In this document: positions 59,931 through 64,000 of the stretch, one piece after another
Position numbering within the stretch: position 1 is the stretch's first letter
How the letters are laid out: each line of letters starts with the position of its first letter
NCBI RefSeq assembly: GCF_000003815.2
Contig: NC_049995.1
Span: 9,831,249 to 9,895,248, forward strand
Length of the DNA: 64,000 nucleotides
Direction of reading: 5' to 3'
Origin: Branchiostoma floridae
Lineage: Eukaryota > Chordata > Leptocardii > Amphioxiformes > Branchiostomatidae
The notes under the pieces: model-generated
Database searches by the model: none
The model's input: only the letters and a program-made list of their open reading frames with translations
What the model was told of the DNA's origin: nothing
Program-made: the position numbers and the translations under genes

Positions 59931-60695
59931 TTCATCTTGCTTTACGTCCAAGTGAGCATATTTCTAAAAAAAGAGAAAGATATAAGCAGTGTAAAAAGAA
60001 TTGCGAGCAATTTTACAAAGATACCATAAGTGCTTGATCACTGCCTTTTCCACGAACAACTCCCCCCCCCCCGTCCATGCATTGATATTGTATCTGTATG
60101 TCTGTAAATATACAGTCTATATACCCATAATTGTGTATGAAAAACAAACCAGATAGAACAATGATATGGGGCTGAAATGATATGGTCAATATAATGCAAC
60201 AAATCAATAGTCTGGTAGTACAACAGATTATTCCTTTCTATTGCTGTACTTTTGAAGATAGTAAAAAAGTAGTTGTACATCTGTCGTTGTATATTGCTCC
60301 CTGGGTTCATATAAGAATAAAACATATTTGTGGAAACATGCTCTATCTGTCGCCATCTTTATCACATGTACGAAAACCTACAAAAAAAATCCGTCAAAAA
60401 TATTTTGTAGTAGACTATAAGTAGACTATAAGTGTAGTCCACTAAAATGTATTCCATCAAATATACAAATAAGGTTTTAATTTGAATAACATTATTTACT
60501 TTCTGTCACTCTACTTTGTGAACATGATTTACATAGGAAAGATTCACTCCCACACCAAAAACACGGCTTGCTCTGCCCTGGACTGATTAATGAGTAGTTC
60601 TACCTCCTCCGTTTTTTATTTCCTGTCACTTCATCAAGTCCGACTTTTGCGACCATCTTCATAGTCACTGTAAAGATCCACCACCCCCAACAAGG
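59931..60695. other. Intergenic, nothing recognised
   Basis: A C-run lies at 60062-60071. No gene. Confidence 0.4.
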
Positions 60696-60970
60696 TTACC
60701 TGTCGTTGAGTTTATTCCTTTTGATCCACAGTCTGGACTGAAAAATCCACAGCCGTGAAGTATAACACAGTAAAGTCCAATTAAGTACGTAAAGTGTGGA
60801 GTCCAATAACGTTAAGTCCACGGCCATAGAGTTTAACAAAGTAATACCCACTGCATTGGAATCCATGAACGCAAAGACCACGTGTACGGCCTTAAACTGT
60901 CCAATAAAGTAATTAATGGGAGTCCGTGAAGTCCAACACATGGAATACACCGCCGTAAAGTCCACGACTG
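60696..60970. repeat. Degenerate short tandem repeat (20-30 bp)
   Basis: Repeated words gtaaagtccaa, aagtccacggc, cagccgt and gtgaagtccaaca. The 89-codon minus-strand frame is repetitive and not convincing as a protein. Confidence 0.5.
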
Positions 60971-61457
60971 AGGACTAATGTAGTACCGTGCACGTGCCCG
61001 CCCATAGAAGTGCCACCTACATTATCTCTTTAATATAAACGATATCTATGGAGTGCGGAGATAATCAATTCTTTTTTTTTTTAAATATGCTCTTTTAAAC
61101 AAGTGTTTATTTCCTCAAGTTGAATAAGAGACTCCCGGCCTTCAATCGATTGTTCACCCCAACATCTGCTCGGAGACCTTATTCAATTTCTTTTCACAAT
61201 TTGGCTTGCTACGTGCTCTTCCATTCATGCGTTTGTATAATAAAGATACAGACACTATAAATTGACAGGAATAATAAATGTTATGTTTATTGACTGTTAA
61301 ATGACAGCTACAGTAAACTGTACTTTTATCCTCAATATGAGTACAAAATTACAAATTCATTTAAGATTAAAACCGATGATTATACTGTGAAGGAATTAAA
61401 GTTAAAGTAACTATAAGAATGATAATACCTACTGGCCTGTTACGTTATAAATGTAGC

Positions 61458-61463
61458 TTTATT
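61458..61463 (-). terminator. Possible polyadenylation signal for the Cys-loop gene
   Basis: TTTATT on the plus strand (AATAAA on the minus strand) lies about 306 bp beyond the stop codon at 61769. Another lies at about 61286-61291. Confidence 0.4.
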
Positions 61464-61768
61464 CCATGAATAGTGTCATGTATATAATACGTATGTTATG
61501 TAGTATCAAACCGTATTCGTTAAAGCATGTAGAAGACAATAAAAAGTAGAAAGGGTATTGCTAAACGTTGCGTTCCGTTTCATGCAACTAAATTGCACAA
61601 TTTTCTATTTCAAATGCTAACTGTATCGATTTGCATAATATAAGCAATGTCCATTCGTGCATTGTTAATGTCTAAGGACCTTCACCTTTGACATACTACC
61701 CACAATTCCTGTCGCCATGCATGCGTACTTTGAAGTGTGAATTTGCTTATTAATATTACGGAATGAGT

Positions 61769-62086
61769 CTACGGCGCAGAAGATAAGATCGACCAGTAGA
61801 TTATGTTAACGAGCAGGTACAACACCGGGAAGGCAATACGAGAGATGAAGTCTAGCTTCGACAACTTGCCGCCTAGTTTCTGTCCTAACGAGGATTGCCC
61901 GGGCTTCACGAAGTCAGTCATCGGGATGGTCTCAGTACCGCCCTCGGGCCTACCCACGCCGTCGTCCGAAGACATTTGGTCCTCGTTGCGTTGGAAGAAC
62001 AAGACGGCAACGGTCTCGAGAATGGCGAGGAAGATCAATGCAGTATCGATGGCCATCCATACGTCCATAAGCGTCATGTAAGCGAC
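61769..62086 (-). CDS. Cys-loop receptor, last exon: M3, loop, M4, stop
   Basis: Minus strand, acceptor catactcag before 62086, phase 0, 106 codons including the TAG at 61769-61771. Encodes VAYMTLMDVWMAIDTALIFL (M3, continuing AILETVAVLFF), a short acidic intracellular loop (about 50 residues), then KLDFISRIAFPVLYLLVNII (M4). D(I/V)WM in M3 and ISRIAFP in M4 are hallmarks of anion-type GABA-A/glycine-like subunits. The channel would be a pentamer in the plasma membrane. The gene runs off the window to the right, so the extracellular part is mostly missing. Symbol not assigned. Confidence 0.92.
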   Translation of the reverse strand, partial: VAYMTLMDVWMAIDTALIFLAILETVAVLFFQRNEDQMSSDDGVGRPEGGTETIPMTDFVKPGQSSLGQKLGGKLSKLDFISRIAFPVLYLLVNIIYWSILSSAP

Positions 62087-62199
62087 CTGAGTATGATTCA
62101 GAACAATTTGACATTTGTGTTTTCTTTTGTCTTGTGTAATCTTTAAAGACATCGCATAAATCTTGGTACTTAAAAATTAAACAAAGTTATTACATTTTA

Positions 62200-62224
62200 T
62201 AACACACACACACACACACGATCA

Positions 62225-62295
<71 letters not shown>
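62200..62295. repeat. (CA)n microsatellite
   Basis: CA dinucleotides with a central tcactctctctctc interruption, in the intron between the last two exons of the Cys-loop gene. Confidence 0.92.
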
Positions 62296-62298
<3 letters not shown>

Positions 62299-62353
62299 TA
62301 CAACCAAATGAATGGCACCGCAAACAACTTTTTGGCAAAATAAAAACATTTAC

Positions 62354-62571
62354 GTTTGATAGCAGCAGGGCTCTGGGCAGTGCCGACAGCGCCATGTGAC
62401 CGAGGAGGAGAAGGATGCCGATTAACATGCGCGCATGCGCAAAACGAATTGGTAACCAGAACGAGATCCAGGACGAGATGACCAAGAGGATGCTGGGTAT
62501 TTGGAACATGACCACGTGACCACCCATGTTACGACGGAAGGTCAGTGAGGCCGCCAGCTTCTGGTAAACTC
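62354..62571 (-). CDS. Cys-loop receptor exon: pre-M1, M1, M2
   Basis: Minus strand, acceptor tctttcag before 62571, donor GTAAAT after 62354, phase 1 in and 0 out. Encodes VYQKLAASLTFRRNMGG, M1 with FQIPSILLVISSWISFW, and M2 HARMLIGILLLLGHMALSAL. IPSILLVISSW(I)SFW is diagnostic for GABA-A/glycine-like subunits. Length from FW to the M2 Arg equals that in GABA-A beta, so Arg is at 0' and Leu at 9'. M2 lacks the polar rings expected (2' Leu, 6' Leu, 11' His). Confidence 0.92.
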
Positions 62572-63058
62572 CTGAAAGAAAAACACAAATTTTATCAGAA
62601 TCTCGAATAAATCATCTAAAACAAACTCTCGATCTGGTCGTTACAGATTACTAGTATTTTTAGAAGGACCACCAAATGAACCTTCCCTTGCAACACAGGG
62701 TTTAGTCACGAAAAGTAATCGCTTAAAAATACATCTCGAACCTCAAGTTTTTACCAAGATTGCAAAGCTGGTTGTCAGTTTTATTATTGATGAAAAAATA
62801 GCAGGATTTTTTCTCAGGTGTTTCATAGAACTACGGCCCAAAGATGGAAATAAGGCGCAAAGTATAGACATTATCACAAATTTTTGGCATGATTCAAAAT
62901 TACGCACCTTATTTTACTATTTACGTAGTGACTACGCATTCTCCTTTTTTTCTTAAAAAAAAAACAACTAAAAAAAAACTACACAATCTGAAGCAACTTT
63001 TTCCAGAAAAAGGTCCCTTTCCGTTATTAAACAACTGCGTTATGTTGAAGTCACTGAC

Positions 63059-63193
63059 CTGTGGAAAAGGCATTTTGTCTTGTTGATGTGTTTATTGTAG
63101 AGAGATTGAACTGGGGAATGCCGAGGTCTGTGTCCACATTGATGGGATCTCCGTCCATCCACATCAACGCTATGTCATTTTTTGTGAGGGAGT
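63059..63193 (-). CDS. Cys-loop receptor exon: end of extracellular domain, loop C
   Basis: Minus strand, acceptor caaacag before 63193, donor GTCAGT after 63059, phase 2 in and 1 out. Encodes SLTKNDIALMWMDGDPI, LGIPQFNLSTINTSTRQ and NAFSTG(V)Y across the junction. (F)STG.Y matches the loop C of GABA-A beta subunits (Phe, Thr and Tyr that contact GABA). No loop C cysteine pair, so it is not glycine-receptor-like. An NLS/NTS sequon pair is present. Confidence 0.9.
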
Positions 63194-64000
63194 CTGTTTG
63201 ATGAAGACATACAATAAGAAAATGTTTGTTTTCATCTAATTAAAAAAAATCAATTCTTGATAACTACAGATCGTTAGTAGATATTAATTTGCGCAACCAT
63301 GAGTTTGTAGCTTTCATCATTATGCACATGAAAATCATAGTTTCATTGCAGTAGTATGTACAAAGGAGCTGTAATTTGTCACAAAAAAAATATTAGGGGC
63401 AATAAAACCTGATGACGTCATCAATTTGGCCCCCCAAAAAATTAGATTTAGAATTTTTTTATGCCCATCCATCAATATTCATTACGCCTCAATTATTTCT
63501 TAATTCATTAATGAGAAAACAATGGAAGGTCAAAATGCCAATTTAGCCAACCAAAATACCTTAACAAAACGTCAGCTGGGTACATGTACATGTAACGTTT
63601 AGATTGAATACCAATTATAACAGTTGAAAAATGTAATCCATTCTCTTCTGTATGGGTACTGCTAGCAAATAATTTTGTTAGTGTGTTTTCTTCGTAATTT
63701 GTTTGTGTTGTATACCTAGTAAGCCACAGCATGATGTAACACATCAGGTTTGTACTCAAGAGTACAAGCTTCATATGAAGATGTAAGCAGCACATCCGGG
63801 CAAATATACATTTGCTCGTTCTACTCACATGTACACCGGAAAGAACCCCTACTCTTATCTATAAGTGTGGTGGGTTCTTCAACGTGCTCTAGATGTGGCT
63901 TTCGTAAAATATGGGACCTCTCTTTCTCTCTCTCTCTCTTTATTTTATCTGTCTCTCTCCTTTCCCCCCCTCTCTCTCTCTCTCTCTTCCCCTCTCTTTC
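63194..64000. other. Intron of the Cys-loop gene, right edge (CT)n
   Basis: I searched the minus strand for the Cys-loop exon (C..D...FP.D...C) and did not find it. A (CT)n and C-rich tract fills 63920-64000. Confidence 0.5.

Noticed and set aside
60696-60965. 89-codon minus-strand frame
   Set aside because: It is made of a degenerate short tandem repeat and has no domain.
63508-63828. Minus-strand frame as the Cys-loop exon
   Set aside because: It contains cysteines but no C..D...FP.D...C spacing and no fitting splice phases.
1-64000. CRISPR array, bacterial operon or prophage
   Set aside because: Repeats lack spacer architecture, and genes have spliceosomal introns; this is eukaryotic DNA.

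Overview
This is eukaryotic, intron-rich DNA. It most resembles the genome of an invertebrate deuterostome, and I favour a cephalochordate (amphioxus, Branchiostoma type). The reasons are short exons with canonical GT/AG introns, chordate-like receptor proteins, AT-rich introns packed with small inverted-repeat elements, tRNA-derived SINEs, a LINE with an intact reverse-transcriptase frame, and high repeat polymorphism. The species is inferred, not proven. Two 100-N assembly gaps occur (8303-8402 and 40419-40518).

Layout. (1) 1-19.5 kb: no gene I can defend; tandem duplications, MITE-like inverted repeats, microsatellites, a palindromic minisatellite (13.66-13.97 kb) and one doubtful minus-strand exon (7846-8025). 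(2) 19.69-58.31 kb, plus strand: a multi-exon ionotropic glutamate receptor gene of the AMPA/kainate/delta/phi class. I assembled 17 coding exons by splice sites and phase; they join to 872 codons plus stop without a frame break, except that one exon's worth of amino-terminal-domain sequence (about 50-70 residues) is missing between exons 6 and 7, where an assembly gap lies. The ligand-binding domain looks delta-like (Arg in TITTQRE, Asp in FLWD), the pore loop looks AMPA-like (QQGxDxSPxS), and the C-terminus ends in a class I PDZ ligand (TTL). (3) Its introns carry a nearly full RT domain of a CR1/L2-like LINE (34.09-35.99 kb), three 600-bp repeat units, two copies of a 1.8-3.2 kb element with TIRs, a four-unit 430-510 bp array, several MITEs, Penelope-like fragments, and three decayed tandem copies of the end of exon 13. 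(4) 58.3-61.7 kb: convergent intergenic region with a perfect-centred 84-bp hairpin. (5) 61.77-63.19 kb, minus strand: last three exons of a Cys-loop ligand-gated channel (GABA-A-like loop C, M1-M4) with an unusual leucine-rich M2; its 5' part lies beyond the right edge.

The two receptor genes are tail to tail and both would act in the plasma membrane as neurotransmitter- or amino-acid-gated channels. There is no operon-like logic; co-location may be chance. Most of the remaining sequence is transposon-derived or unremarkable intron.
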